Shown: positions 1 through 9,013 of the stretch, one piece after another
How positions within the stretch are numbered: the first letter of the stretch is position 1
Layout: the number at the start of each line of letters is the position of its first letter
Source of the DNA: Streptomyces luomodiensis
GTDB lineage: Bacteria > Actinomycetota > Actinomycetes > Streptomycetales > Streptomycetaceae
Length of the DNA: 64,000 nt
Direction: 5' to 3'
NCBI RefSeq assembly: GCF_031679605.1
Contig: NZ_CP117522.1
Span: 806,001 to 870,000 of the forward strand
The notes under the pieces: model-generated
Told to the model about the DNA's origin: nothing
The model's database searches: none
What the model saw: the letters and a program-made list of their open reading frames with translations, nothing else
Position numbers and translations under genes: made by a program

Positions 1-1
1 C

Positions 2-1177
2 GGCTGGCTCAATCTGCTGGGACTGCTCGGCGCCATCGCCGGGATCGACTACGGCGCCGCCCTGTTCACCGGCGCGCTCCTCAACCTCCAGTGGGGATTC
101 GATCCCACCCCGGAGTCGACCATGGTGATCTTCGCGTGCGTCCTGCTGCTGCACGCGGCGCTGAATCTGTTCGGGGTGCGGCTGGTCAGCGTGCTCAACT
201 CGGTCAGTGTGTGGTGGCATCTGGCGGGCGTCGCCATCATCGTCGGCGCGCTGGCGATCGTGCCCTCCCACCACCAGTCGCCCGAGTTCGTCTTCACCGA
301 ATTCGTCAATGACACCGGCTGGTCGAATCCGCTGTATGTGAGCGCGATCGGACTGCTGCTCGCCCAGTACACCTTCTCCGGTTACGACGCCTCCGCGCAT
401 CTGTCCGAGGAGACCTCCAACGCCTCCGTCTCCGCCGCCCGGGGGATCGTCCGCGCCATCTGGGTGTCCTGGGCGGCCGGGTTCGTGCTGCTGGCGGGAC
501 TGACCTTCGCCATCCAGGACTACGCGGGTACGCAAGCGAGCGCCACCGGAGTACCGCCGGCGCAGATCCTGATCGACGCCCTGGGCACGGGCGGTGCCAC
601 CGCGATGCTGCTCATCGTCATCGTGGCGCAGCTGTTCTGCGGGAACGCCGAAGTGGCGGCGGCCAGCCGGATGGTGTTCGCGTTCAGCCGGGACGGCGCG
701 CTGCCGGGGTCACGGCTGTGGCGGCGGGTCAGTTCCGCTACCCAGACGCCGGTGCTCGCGGTCTGGCTGTCGGTGGCGGTCGCGTGTGTGCTGGCCCTGC
801 CGTCCCTGTACTCCGAGACGGCCTACGGCGCGGTGACTGCCATCAACGTCATCGGGATCACCCCCGCCTACGCCATCCCCATCCTGCTGCGGCTGCGCGC
901 CGGGGACCGGTTCCGGCCGGGCCCGTGGCACCTGGGCCGCTGGAGCAAGCCGGTGGGCTGGGTCGCGGTGGTGTGGGTGGCCCTGGTGACGGTGCTGTTC
1001 TGTCTGCCGCAGTCCAGTCCGGTGACGGTCGACTCGATGAACTACGCCTCGATCGCGCTGGCCGTGGTGCTGCTGCTGGCCACCATCTGGTGGTTCGTGG
1101 CCCGCCGCTCGTACGGCACGCCCTCCGCGTACGGCACCGCGCGGGAACAGGCGGAGATCGCCGAGGGCATCGTCTGA
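2..1177 (+). CDS. APC-family amino acid permease, C-terminal part (5' end outside window)
   Basis: The reading frame is open from the first bases and ends at TGA 1175-1177, so about 391 residues are visible and the N-terminus is missing. The product is a polytopic membrane protein with repeated hydrophobic helices. A segment GWLNLLGLLGAIAGIDYG, then FSGYDASAHLSEET, is typical of the amino acid/choline transporter branch of the amino acid-polyamine-organocation superfamily, which imports GABA, amines or amino acids by proton symport. The C-terminus is a short hydrophilic tail. The gene lies near gabT/gabD and a PucR regulator, so uptake of GABA or a related amine is a reasonable inference, but substrate cannot be read from sequence. 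It converges on the monooxygenase gene. Confidence 0.85.
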   Translation, partial: GWLNLLGLLGAIAGIDYGAALFTGALLNLQWGFDPTPESTMVIFACVLLLHAALNLFGVRLVSVLNSVSVWWHLAGVAIIVGALAIVPSHHQSPEFVFTEFVNDTGWSNPLYVSAIGLLLAQYTFSGYDASAHLSEETSNASVSAARGIVRAIWVSWAAGFVLLAGLTFAIQDYAGTQASATGVPPAQILIDALGTGGATAMLLIVIVAQLFCGNAEVAAASRMVFAFSRDGALPGSRLWRRVSSATQTPVLAVWLSVAVACVLALPSLYSETAYGAVTAINVIGITPAYAIPILLRLRAGDRFRPGPWHLGRWSKPVGWVAVVWVALVTVLFCLPQSSPVTVDSMNYASIALAVVLLLATIWWFVARRSYGTPSAYGTAREQAEIAEGIV

Positions 1178-1191
1178 GGGGTTCTCACCCG

Positions 1192-1263
1192 TGCGGAGCC
1201 GGATGCGGGGCCTGATGCGGAGCCGGATGCGAAGCTCGATGGAGAGCCGGTTGCGGAGCCGGA
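1192..1263. repeat. 12-bp tandem repeat, six units
   Basis: Six head-to-tail copies of a 12-base unit with consensus TGCGGAGCCGGA occupy the intergenic space between two convergent genes. Units 1, 3 and 6 are exact; units 2, 4 and 5 carry one to several substitutions. The last unit also forms the left arm of the adjacent hairpin. Confidence 0.8.
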
Positions 1264-1294
1264 TGGGGCAAAGCCTTCCGCACCCGGCTCCGCA
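1252..1294. terminator. Possible bidirectional terminator hairpin
   Basis: An 11-bp perfect inverted repeat (TGCGGAGCCGG at 1252-1262, complement at 1284-1294) with a 21-base loop lies between the convergent permease and monooxygenase genes. There is no T-run, as is common in streptomycetes. The left arm is part of the 12-bp tandem array. Confidence 0.5.
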
Positions 1295-1307
1295 CACCGG
1301 GCAGGTC

Positions 1308-2579
1308 TCAGCGGGAACGGCGCACCGACACCGCCGGGGGTCGCTCCCGGCCCGCCCCGTAGGCGAGGAAGTACGCGGGTGCCCGCTTCAGCCACGGCGC
1401 CCTGGTGAGCACCTCGGCCAGCCGCAGCGGCTGCCCTCCGGCGACCGGTGAACGCCCCTGGAGCAACGGCTCGATGACCCGCGTATGGGCGATCCGCTGG
1501 AGTTTCTGCGTCGCGGCGGCGGTCGGCCACCGGCGGCGCTGGACGGCGCGTACGTCGCCGAGCCCCACGGTGCCCGCGCGCAGCGGCCCGGCCAGATGGC
1601 GGGCGGCGGCGACCGCGTCCTCGACGGCGAGGTTGATGCCGATGCCGAACACGGGCGACATCGCGTGGGCCGCGTCCCCGATGCACAGCAGTCCGGGGCG
1701 GTGCCAGCGGCGGAGCCGGTCCATCCGTACGTCCAGCAGCTTCACCTCGTCCCAGGACCGCGGCCCCGGTTCCCGGCCGTCCTCCCTCATCCATGGGGTG
1801 GCCTGTGCGAACGAGGACAGGAACCGGTCGAGCCCCTCGGCGCGGTACTGGGCGTCGGCCCCCTTGGGGATCAGCACGGCGCACTGCCAGTAGTCACCAC
1901 GGTCGATCATGGCCGTGAGAAAGCGCCCGCCGGCGTTGCCCACCAGCCCCTGGGGGTCGCTCTCCCGCCGGGGCAGCCGGAACCACCAGACGTCCATCGG
2001 GCAGGGGAACTCCCGCAGCCCCAGCTCGGGCAGGGCGCGGGCGAGCGATCCCCGGCCGTCGCAGGCCACGGTGAGGGTGGCGCGCAGCTCGCCGGTGGAG
2101 CCACCGGCCCGGTCGCGGTAGCGCACTCCGGTGACCCGTCCGCGCTCGGTGACGAAGGAGGTCACCTCGGTGTTCATGCGCAGGCGGAACGAGGGCTCCC
2201 GCGCGGCCTCGTCCGCCAGCAGATCGAGCAGGTCCCACTGCGGCACCATCGCGACGTAGTTGTACTTCCCCGGCAGGGAACCGATGTCGCCGACCGTGAA
2301 CAGCTCGCCGTCCCGTCCGATGGGCAGCTGGACCGAGTGCACATGCCGCTGCGGCAGGGCCGCGAACCGGTCGGCGAGGCCCAGGTCGTCCAGGAGCCTC
2401 AGGGTGCTGGGGTGGACCGTGTCGCCGCGGAAGTCGCGCAGGAAATCCCCGTGTTTCTCCAGGACGGTGACCTCCACGCCGGCTCGGGCCAGCAGCAGGC
2501 CGAGGACCATCCCGGCGGGCCCGCCGCCCACCACACAGCAGGTGGTCCGCTCCCTCTCGTGGCCCATCTCGTGGCCCAT
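1308..2579 (-). CDS. FAD-dependent monooxygenase (PHBH/UbiH-like)
   Basis: A 423-residue cytoplasmic flavoprotein of the p-hydroxybenzoate hydroxylase fold. The Rossmann FAD site is at the extreme N-terminus (VVGGGPAG, residues 16-23). It is followed by an acidic strand end (TVLEKHGDF) and an RGDTVHPSTL segment contacting FAD, and the second FAD motif is GDAAHAMSPVFGIGINLAVEDA. Such enzymes hydroxylate aromatic or polyketide substrates with NAD(P)H and oxygen; the substrate here is unknown. Start chosen at 2579 because AAGGGAG lies 7 bases upstream; a second in-frame ATG follows four codons later. The gene stands alone, converging on the permease. Confidence 0.85.
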   Translation of the reverse strand: MGHEMGHERERTTCCVVGGGPAGMVLGLLLARAGVEVTVLEKHGDFLRDFRGDTVHPSTLRLLDDLGLADRFAALPQRHVHSVQLPIGRDGELFTVGDIGSLPGKYNYVAMVPQWDLLDLLADEAAREPSFRLRMNTEVTSFVTERGRVTGVRYRDRAGGSTGELRATLTVACDGRGSLARALPELGLREFPCPMDVWWFRLPRRESDPQGLVGNAGGRFLTAMIDRGDYWQCAVLIPKGADAQYRAEGLDRFLSSFAQATPWMREDGREPGPRSWDEVKLLDVRMDRLRRWHRPGLLCIGDAAHAMSPVFGIGINLAVEDAVAAARHLAGPLRAGTVGLGDVRAVQRRRWPTAAATQKLQRIAHTRVIEPLLQGRSPVAGGQPLRLAEVLTRAPWLKRAPAYFLAYGAGRERPPAVSVRRSR

Positions 2580-2826
2580 CTCATGGCTCCCTTCGACGTC
2601 CCCGTGGCCATGGGCACCCTCTCAGGACGGATGGCCCGGCGGCACCACGCCACACCGGTGCCGCGGGGCGTCCGGCCGCCGCACGGCGATCGGTTCGAGT
2701 CTTCCCCGCCGCGCCTCCGTACCCACGCATGAGGGTGGGGCCGCAGGAGAAGGGCCCGAACCCATCGTTCCCCGGCCGGACCCGGTGCGGCGGTCGCCCC
2801 CTCGCTGGTGCTGACGGTGGCCGCGG

Positions 2827-4137
2827 TCATCCCGCGGCGCCGAAAACCTGGGTCCAGTACGTGCCGGCGCGGCTGCCGGTGGCGTAGCCGACGCCGATAT
2901 GGGTGAAGTCGGGCTTCAGGATGTTGGCGCGATGGCCGGGGCTGTCCATCCAGCCGCGCACCACCTCCGCCGGGGAGCGCTGGCCGCATGCGATGTTCTC
3001 CCCGATGCCGCGGTGCGCGGCCCCGGCGGCGCGGGCCCGGTCCCAGGGCTGGTGCCCCTCGGGCCCGGTGTGGGAGTAGAAGTCGCGGCCCACCATGTCG
3101 TCGCTGTGTGCCTGCGCGGCCGCCGTCAGCCGCGGGTCCGGGGCGAGCGGTGCCAGCCGGGCGGCGGCGCGCTCCGCGTTGGTGCGGGCGATGACGTCGG
3201 AGACCAGGCGCGACAGTCCGTCCGGGGTGAACGGCCGGGCCCACACCGCCGTCCAGTAGACATCCCCGGTGGTGGGGCCGTCGGCCCGGCCGATGCCCAG
3301 GTGGATGAGGGCCGGATCGTGGAACGGGCCTTGGCGCCCGGCGCCGTCGAGGCAGTAGTCCACGAACTCCCGCGGGGTGCGCGGCCCGGAGACGATGTGC
3401 TCGGCGATGGTCAGCGGGCGGTAGCCGTGCGCGGCGATCCGGTGGAAGAGCGACGTGCCGTCCGGGCTCTCCAGCGCCAGGGCCCCGTGGGCGGCCATGG
3501 CACGGGCATGCGCCTCGGCGGCCGCGGCCAGCCGTCCGTCGAGGGCCACGGGAGGGGCCCCGGCCCGTGCCCGCGCCGCGTTCACCACGTCGAGGGCGTG
3601 CTGCGCGGGGCCGCCGGCGGCCGCCGGGACGGGATGCGCGGGCGCGGCCGGGGCTGCGTCGTCGGCGATGTCGACGCCGAAGTCCCGGGCCACACCGGCC
3701 AGTCCGTCGGCGTAGCCCTGGCCGATCGCCCGCACCTTCCAGCCGCCGCCGCGGCGGTAGACCTCGGCGAGCAGCAGCGCCGTCTCCCGGGAAGGGGGCG
3801 GAGGGGCGAACCGGGCCAGCAGCGATCCCCGGTCGTCCAGGACGCTCAGCACGGGCGCCGGCAGCCGCCCGAGCGGGGTGCCCGGGTCGGCGGGGCTGAC
3901 GACGAGGGTGACCCGCCCGGCGCCCGGCCGCAGCCCCCGCGGCCGCAGGGTGACGGTGTCACCGTCCAGCCGGGCGCCGGGCGCGGTGGGCTGGTTGAAG
4001 AAGACGAAGTCACCGTCCCCCGCGACCTTTCCGTCCGCCCCGGTGATCAGCGCGGACAGGTCGAACGGGCCCGGCACCCGGATGGTCAGCGCGCCGTCCG
4101 GCAGCGCCTGGTTCCCGCCGGGCACCAACTCGCCCAT
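2827..4137 (-). CDS. TerD-domain protein fused to two CAP/SCP domains
   Basis: A 436-residue protein with an unusual architecture. Residues 1 to about 165 form a TerD-type calcium-binding stress domain (start MGELVPGGNQALP, a DFVFFNQPTAPG segment, and YRRGGGWKVRAIGQGYADGL near its end). Two tandem CAP domains follow. The C-terminal one is canonical, with AHSDDM, GENIACGQ, DSPGHRANIL and GVGYA. The first keeps AEHIV but has lost the HRANIL-like box. No signal peptide is seen, although most CAP proteins are secreted, so it is probably cytoplasmic or exported unconventionally. The start has a GAGGAG ribosome site. TerD proteins relate to tellurite/stress resistance and calcium; the role of this fusion is not known to me. 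Confidence 0.85.
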   Translation of the reverse strand: MGELVPGGNQALPDGALTIRVPGPFDLSALITGADGKVAGDGDFVFFNQPTAPGARLDGDTVTLRPRGLRPGAGRVTLVVSPADPGTPLGRLPAPVLSVLDDRGSLLARFAPPPPSRETALLLAEVYRRGGGWKVRAIGQGYADGLAGVARDFGVDIADDAAPAAPAHPVPAAAGGPAQHALDVVNAARARAGAPPVALDGRLAAAAEAHARAMAAHGALALESPDGTSLFHRIAAHGYRPLTIAEHIVSGPRTPREFVDYCLDGAGRQGPFHDPALIHLGIGRADGPTTGDVYWTAVWARPFTPDGLSRLVSDVIARTNAERAAARLAPLAPDPRLTAAAQAHSDDMVGRDFYSHTGPEGHQPWDRARAAGAAHRGIGENIACGQRSPAEVVRGWMDSPGHRANILKPDFTHIGVGYATGSRAGTYWTQVFGAAG

Positions 4138-4219
4138 GTCCGCTCCTCACCGCCGCCGCGTGTCTGAGGACAACGCCCGGGTGCCCGCGGCGGTTCCGGC
4201 GGGGTGGCGGACCGGCGGC

Positions 4220-5692
4220 TCAGACCGGCATCGCGACGTACTTGTACTCCAGGAACTCGTCGATGCCGACCCGGCCGCCCTCGCGGCCGAGCCCGGACTG
4301 CTTGACGCCGCCGAAGGGGGCCGCGGGGTTGGAGACCAGACCGGTGTTGAGGCCGACCATGCCGACCTCCAGCCGCTCGCTCACCCGCAGCGAACGGTTC
4401 AGGTCCTGGGTGAACACATAGCCCACCAGGCCCCATTCGGTGCTGTTGGCGGTGGCGACGACCTCGTCCTCGTCGTCGAAGGTGAGGACGGCCGCGACCG
4501 GCCCGAAGATCTCGGTCTCCATCAGCCGGCTCGCCGGGGAGACCCCGGTGAGCACCGTGGGCGGGTAGAAGCAGCCGGGGCCCTCGGGGGTGCTGCCGCC
4601 GACCAGGACCTCGGCGCCGCGCGCCACGGCGTCCGCGACCAGCTCCTCGACCTTGGTACGGCCGGCCCGGTCGATGAGCGGCCCCACCTCGACCCCGGGC
4701 CGGCTGCCGGGGCCGACGTCCAGCGCGCCCATGCGGCGGGCGAGCCGGTCGGCGAACTCGGCGGCGACGGAGGAGTGGACGAAGAACCGGTTGGCGGCCG
4801 TGCACGCCTCGCCCATGTTGCGCATCTTGGCGGTCATGGCACCCTCGACCGCGGTGTCGAGGTCGGCGTCCTCGAAGACGATGAAGGGGGCGTTGCCGCC
4901 GAGTTCCATGGAGGTGCGGACCACCGCGGGCGCGCACTGCGCCAGCAGGGTGCGGCCGACCTCGGTGGAGCCGGTGAAGGAGAGCTTGCGGACGTGCCCG
5001 CCGGTCAGCAGCGGTTCCACGACCTCTCCCGCGCGGGAGGTGGTGACCACGTTGAGCACCCCGGCCGGAAGCCCCGCCTCCGCCAGGATGCCGGCGAGCG
5101 CGAGGCTGGACAGCGGGGTCTGCGGGGCGGGTTTGAGCACCATGGTGCAGCCCGCGGCGATCGCCGGGCCGATCTTGCGGGTGCCCATGGCCAGCGGGAA
5201 GTTCCACGGGGTGACGAGCAGACAGGGGCCGACCGGGCGGCGCATCAGCAGCATGCGGTTCCGGCCGTCCGGCAGGGTGGCGTACCCGCCCTCGATGCGC
5301 ACGGCCTCCTCGGAGAACCAGCGGAAGAACTCCGCGGCGTAGGCGGCCTCTCCCCGCGCCTCGGCCAGCGGCTTGCCCATCTCGGCCGTCATCAGCGCGG
5401 CGAGCGCGTCGGCGCGCTCCATGATCAGCTCATAGGCGCGGCGCAGGATCTCGCTGCGCGCGCGGGGCGCGGTGGCCGCCCACTTCTCCTGGGCGTCCTC
5501 GGCGGCGGCCAGGGCGCGCTGCCCGTCAGCGGGCGCGGCGTCGGCGACCTCGCACAGCACCTCACCGGTGGCCGGGTCGTCGACCGGCATGGTCCGGCCG
5601 CCGGCCGCGTCGGACCACGACCCGGCGATGTACAGCTGCTTGGGCACCGTCGCGAGGACGTCGGCGGCCGAGGGGTAGGAGGGGGTGGACAT
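4220..5692 (-). CDS. gabD: NAD(P)-dependent succinate-semialdehyde dehydrogenase
   Basis: A 490-residue aldehyde dehydrogenase that would oxidise succinic semialdehyde to succinate, the last step of GABA catabolism. Visible signatures are PWNFPLAM (catalytic Asn), SFTGSTEVGR (cofactor loop), SMELGGNAPFIVF (general-base Glu), and GEACTAANR with the catalytic Cys, then EIFGPVAAVL and FGGVKQSGLGREGG near the C-terminus. The start at 5692 is preceded by GAAGGAG; the frame is open farther upstream but without a better site. It lies 86 bases downstream of gabT on the same strand, so the two probably form one operon. Related semialdehyde substrates are possible, but the gabT neighbour favours SSADH. 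Confidence 0.9.
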   Translation of the reverse strand: MSTPSYPSAADVLATVPKQLYIAGSWSDAAGGRTMPVDDPATGEVLCEVADAAPADGQRALAAAEDAQEKWAATAPRARSEILRRAYELIMERADALAALMTAEMGKPLAEARGEAAYAAEFFRWFSEEAVRIEGGYATLPDGRNRMLLMRRPVGPCLLVTPWNFPLAMGTRKIGPAIAAGCTMVLKPAPQTPLSSLALAGILAEAGLPAGVLNVVTTSRAGEVVEPLLTGGHVRKLSFTGSTEVGRTLLAQCAPAVVRTSMELGGNAPFIVFEDADLDTAVEGAMTAKMRNMGEACTAANRFFVHSSVAAEFADRLARRMGALDVGPGSRPGVEVGPLIDRAGRTKVEELVADAVARGAEVLVGGSTPEGPGCFYPPTVLTGVSPASRLMETEIFGPVAAVLTFDDEDEVVATANSTEWGLVGYVFTQDLNRSLRVSERLEVGMVGLNTGLVSNPAAPFGGVKQSGLGREGGRVGIDEFLEYKYVAMPV

Positions 5693-5778
5693 AGGGGCAA
5701 TCTCCTTCGTGACCGCCGCCGGCCCGAAGGGTTCGGACCGGCGGGCGGATCGGCTCCCGATGGGTGAGGTGCGGTGCG

Positions 5779-7038
5779 TCAGGAGTCCGCCGTGCCGGCG
5801 CTGACGGCGGCGGACCAGGCGCGCAGACCCTCGTCGATCGCCGCTTCGTCGACGACGAGGGCGGGGATCATCCGGACCACATGGTTCCAGGCCCCGCACA
5901 GGAGCAGCAACAGTCCTTCGTCCACGGCGGCGCGCTGCACCCGGGCCGCGGCGGCCGGGTCCGGTTCACCGTCCTCGGTGACGAACTCGCTGGCCAGCAT
6001 GAGGCCGAGGCCGCGGACATCGCCGATGGCGGGGGTCTTGGCGGCCACCTCCTCCAGACCGCCGCGCAGCCGCGCCCCCATGGCCTCGGCGTTGGCGACG
6101 AGGTTCTCCTCGCGGACCACGTCGAGGGTGGCGACGGCCGCCGCGCAGGCCACGGCGTTGGCGCCGTAGGTGCCGCCCTGGGAGCCGGGCCACGCCTTGC
6201 TCATCAGCTCCTCGGATGCGGCGATGCCGGACAGCGGGAAGCCGCTGGCCAGTCCCTTGGCGGTGACCAGGATGTCGGGGCGGATACCGAAGTGGTCATG
6301 GCCCCAGAACCGTCCGGTGCGGCCCACCCCGGTCTGCACCTCGTCCAGGATCAGCAGGAAGCCATGGCGGTCGGCCCGCTCCCGCAGGCCCTGGAGGAAC
6401 CCCTCGGTGGCGGGTACGTAGCCGCCCTCGCCGAGCACCGGCTCGACGATGATCGCGGCGGTGTCGTCCGGCGGGGAGATGGTCTGGAGGACGTAGTCCA
6501 GCTCGCGCAGGGCGAACCGGGTCGCGGTCTCCTCGTCCCAGCCGTACCGGTAGGCGGTGGGGAACGGGGTCACCACGACGCCGCTCATCAGCGGCGAGAA
6601 ACCGGAGCGGAACCGGGTCCCGGAGGTGGTCATGGAGGCGGCCGCCACGGTGCGGCCGTGGAATCCGCCGTGGCAGACCAGGACGTTGGGCCGGCCGGTG
6701 GCCTGGCGGGCGAGGCGCAGGGCGGCCTCCACCGCCTCGCTGCCGGAGTTGGTGAAGAACAGACTGTCGAGGCCCGCGGGAAGCACCTCGCCCAGCTTTT
6801 CGACCAGCCGCCGCAGCGGTGGGTGCAGGACGGTCGTGTACTGGCCGTGGATGAGGGTGGCCACCTGCTCCTGGGCGGCGGCGACGACCCGCGGATGGCA
6901 GTGTCCGGTGCTGGTGACACCGATGCCCGCGGTGAAGTCGAGGTATCGCCGCCCGTCCTCACCGTCGACGTAGGCGCCCTCTCCACGGACGGCGACCACC
7001 GGAGTGGCCTGACGGAGCTGCGGCGACAGATTGGTCAT
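5779..7038 (-). CDS. gabT: Class III PLP aminotransferase, probable 4-aminobutyrate aminotransferase
   Basis: A 419-residue fold-type I PLP enzyme that would transfer the amino group of GABA to 2-oxoglutarate, giving succinic semialdehyde for the downstream gabD product. The family signatures are FFTNSGSEAVEAALRLAR, CHGGFHGRT, LILDEVQTGVGRTG (the Asp contacts the PLP nitrogen), and VTAKGLASGFPLSG, whose Lys forms the Schiff base. The start at ATG 7038 is chosen because GGGAGAGA lies just upstream; an in-frame GTG six codons earlier has no ribosome site. The promoter faces that of the PucR-type gene. Acetylornithine or other omega-amine substrates cannot be excluded. Confidence 0.88.
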   Translation of the reverse strand: MTNLSPQLRQATPVVAVRGEGAYVDGEDGRRYLDFTAGIGVTSTGHCHPRVVAAAQEQVATLIHGQYTTVLHPPLRRLVEKLGEVLPAGLDSLFFTNSGSEAVEAALRLARQATGRPNVLVCHGGFHGRTVAAASMTTSGTRFRSGFSPLMSGVVVTPFPTAYRYGWDEETATRFALRELDYVLQTISPPDDTAAIIVEPVLGEGGYVPATEGFLQGLRERADRHGFLLILDEVQTGVGRTGRFWGHDHFGIRPDILVTAKGLASGFPLSGIAASEELMSKAWPGSQGGTYGANAVACAAAVATLDVVREENLVANAEAMGARLRGGLEEVAAKTPAIGDVRGLGLMLASEFVTEDGEPDPAAAARVQRAAVDEGLLLLLCGAWNHVVRMIPALVVDEAAIDEGLRAWSAAVSAGTADS

Positions 7039-7112
7039 GTTCTCTCCCACACCCACGGATCGGCGATGCGCTCGGACACTTCGAGGGTGCGGGGACGAAC
7101 CCGGTCAGGACA

Positions 7113-7139
7113 ATGATCACTGTGTCGCCAGGTGATGAT
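7113..7139. promoter_or_regulatory. Inverted repeat in gabT/pucR divergent promoter region
   Basis: ATGATCAC at 7113-7120 is mirrored by GTGATGAT at 7132-7139 (seven of eight positions pair) around an 11-base spacer. It sits in the roughly 200-base gap between gabT and the PucR-type regulator, so it could be the operator for that regulator. This is inferred from position and symmetry only. Confidence 0.35.
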
Positions 7140-7240
7140 CGCTATGGACGGTCTGTCAACGAGCTCGGGCATGGATCGTGTCAAGAGGCCCGGCGGGGGC
7201 ATGGTTGCGCTCGGCGCGCGGCCTTGTCAGAGTGAGCGGC

Positions 7241-8941
7241 ATGAACGGCTCGGGCGGCACCGCGTACGGCGGTGCCGGACGGCCGCCTCCCCGCCCCGCC
7301 GGGCCGCCGCGGGTCCCGGGGCGTTCACCGCTCAGCCTCGCCGAGGTGCTGCGGCTTCCGGTGCTGGCCGCCGGGGCGCCCGAGGTGGTGTCCGGCCATG
7401 GGCAGCTGTCCCGGCCGGTCCGCTGGGTGCACATCACCGAACTGCTCGACCCGGCGTCCTTCCTCAAGGGCGGGGAGCTGGTGCTGACCACCGGTATGCC
7501 GCTGCCCGAGGACCCGGCGCTGGTCCGCCGGTATGTCGAGGAGCTCGCGGACGTGGGCGCCGCCGGGCTGGTCATCGAGCTGGTACGGCGCTACCACCGG
7601 CCGCCGTCGGAGCTGGTGCGGGCCTGTCTGGCCCGGGACTTCCCACTCGTCCTGCTCTCCCGGACCGTGAACTTCGTGGAGGTGACCCAGGTCCTCCACT
7701 CCCTGATCGTCGGCAGCCAGGTGGAGAGCCTGCGCCGGGCCCAGGACGTCCATGACACCTTCACCGCGCTGACCCTGCGCGGCGCCGGGCCCGACGAGGT
7801 GGTGGGCATGGCGGCCGAGCTGAGCGGGCACCCCGTGGTGCTGGAGAACCTGGTCCACCAGGCCGTGCTCTGCGGTCCGCCGGGGCGCGGGGTGGAGGGG
7901 ACGCTGACCGGCTGGGAGCGGCGGTCGCGCGCCACCCCCTCGCCCGACCGGACCGGGCTGAGCGGTCCCGAGGACTGGCTGGTGACCGCGGTGGAGTACC
8001 GGGGCGAGCGGTGGGGGCGGCTGCTGATGCTCCCGGACGCCGCCGGAGACCCGGCGATCGGCCCCGAGGACGCCATGGTCCTGGAGCGCACCGCCACCGC
8101 CCTGACCATCGCCCGGCTCACCCATCACACCCGCTGGGAGCGGCGGGCACAGCGCACGCTGCTGCTGGACCTGGTGGAGCAGCGCTGCCGTTCCAGGGGG
8201 GAGGCCCGCGCCAGGGCCGAGGCGCTGGGCGTGCCGGTCGCGGGCCGCCGGCTGCTGGTCGTGCTGGTCAGCCCCGGCCCCGGCGCCGGGGAGACGACCG
8301 CCGGGGAGACGACCGAGCTGGAGGACCGGCTGACGGACGAGCTGGCGGCGGCCGGGGCCGGCGTGCTGGTCGGCGCGGTGCCCGGTGATCACATCGGGGT
8401 GCTGCTGGCCCTGCCCGCGGCCACGCCGTGGCGGCCGCTGGTGGAGCGGCTGAGCCGGTCGGTGCGGGAGTCCCGGCCGGACGCGATGATCAGCGTCGGC
8501 TCCGAGGTGTCGGACCTGTCACAGACCGCCCGGTCGTTCCAGCAGGCGGCACGGGTCGCGGACGCCGCCGTTCCGGGCACGCGGGACAAGCCGTTCCACG
8601 AGCTGTCGGACATCGGGCTGCGGCAGTTGCTGTACGCGCTGCGCGGCGATGTGCGGCTACAGGAGTTCGTGGAGCGGCAGCTGGGGCGGCTGGTGGACTA
8701 CGACGAGCGGCACGGCACCGATCTGCTGACGGTGCTGCACACCTTTCTGGACGCGGCGGGCAACAAGACGGTGGCCGCCCGGCGCGCGAATCTGTCCCGG
8801 CAGGCGTTCTACCAGCGGCTGCGTTCACTGGAGCGGGTGCTGGGCTGTGATCTGGAGTCGGGTGAGCAGCGCACCCAGCTGCATGTGGCGCTCACCGCCT
8901 TCCATCTGCTGCGGCTGTCCCGGGGCCCGGCCCCGCCCTGA
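7241..8941 (+). CDS. PucR-family transcriptional regulator
   Basis: A regulator of about 566 residues with a PucR N-terminal sensory domain and a C-terminal helix-turn-helix of the PucR type. The N-terminal domain runs from LSLAEVLRLPVL through VRWVHITELLDPASFLKGGELVLTTG. The HTH region is NKTVAARRANLSRQAFYQRLRSLERVLG, followed by a final helix ending AFHLLRLSRG. Between them lies a degenerate GGDEF-like segment usual in the family. ATG 7241 is preferred over upstream alternatives such as 7178, because the conserved domain begins about 30 residues later. Members activate catabolic genes in response to substrate. The divergent arrangement with gabT-gabD suggests it controls them. Confidence 0.85.
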   Translation: MNGSGGTAYGGAGRPPPRPAGPPRVPGRSPLSLAEVLRLPVLAAGAPEVVSGHGQLSRPVRWVHITELLDPASFLKGGELVLTTGMPLPEDPALVRRYVEELADVGAAGLVIELVRRYHRPPSELVRACLARDFPLVLLSRTVNFVEVTQVLHSLIVGSQVESLRRAQDVHDTFTALTLRGAGPDEVVGMAAELSGHPVVLENLVHQAVLCGPPGRGVEGTLTGWERRSRATPSPDRTGLSGPEDWLVTAVEYRGERWGRLLMLPDAAGDPAIGPEDAMVLERTATALTIARLTHHTRWERRAQRTLLLDLVEQRCRSRGEARARAEALGVPVAGRRLLVVLVSPGPGAGETTAGETTELEDRLTDELAAAGAGVLVGAVPGDHIGVLLALPAATPWRPLVERLSRSVRESRPDAMISVGSEVSDLSQTARSFQQAARVADAAVPGTRDKPFHELSDIGLRQLLYALRGDVRLQEFVERQLGRLVDYDERHGTDLLTVLHTFLDAAGNKTVAARRANLSRQAFYQRLRSLERVLGCDLESGEQRTQLHVALTAFHLLRLSRGPAPP

Positions 8942-8951
8942 GGCGGCAAGG

Positions 8952-8987
8952 CGCTACGGCCGACCCGGAGCCGGATCGGCCGTAGCG
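8952..8987. terminator. Bidirectional terminator hairpin
   Basis: A perfect 12-bp inverted repeat (CGCTACGGCCGA at 8952-8963, complement at 8976-8987) with a 12-base loop lies in the 72-base gap between the convergent PucR and PAS-LuxR genes. Confidence 0.75.
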
Positions 8988-9013
8988 GTGTGTCGACACC
9001 CGCGGAGCACGCG

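Noticed and set aside
2691..2700. T-loop-like GGTTCGAGTC suggesting a tRNA
   Set aside because: The flanks do not form a T-stem, and no acceptor or anticodon stem can be drawn around it.
5693..5899. N-terminal extension of gabD to 5899
   Set aside because: The extra 69 residues are Arg/Pro-rich and overlap the end of gabT; the ribosome site and family start support 5692.
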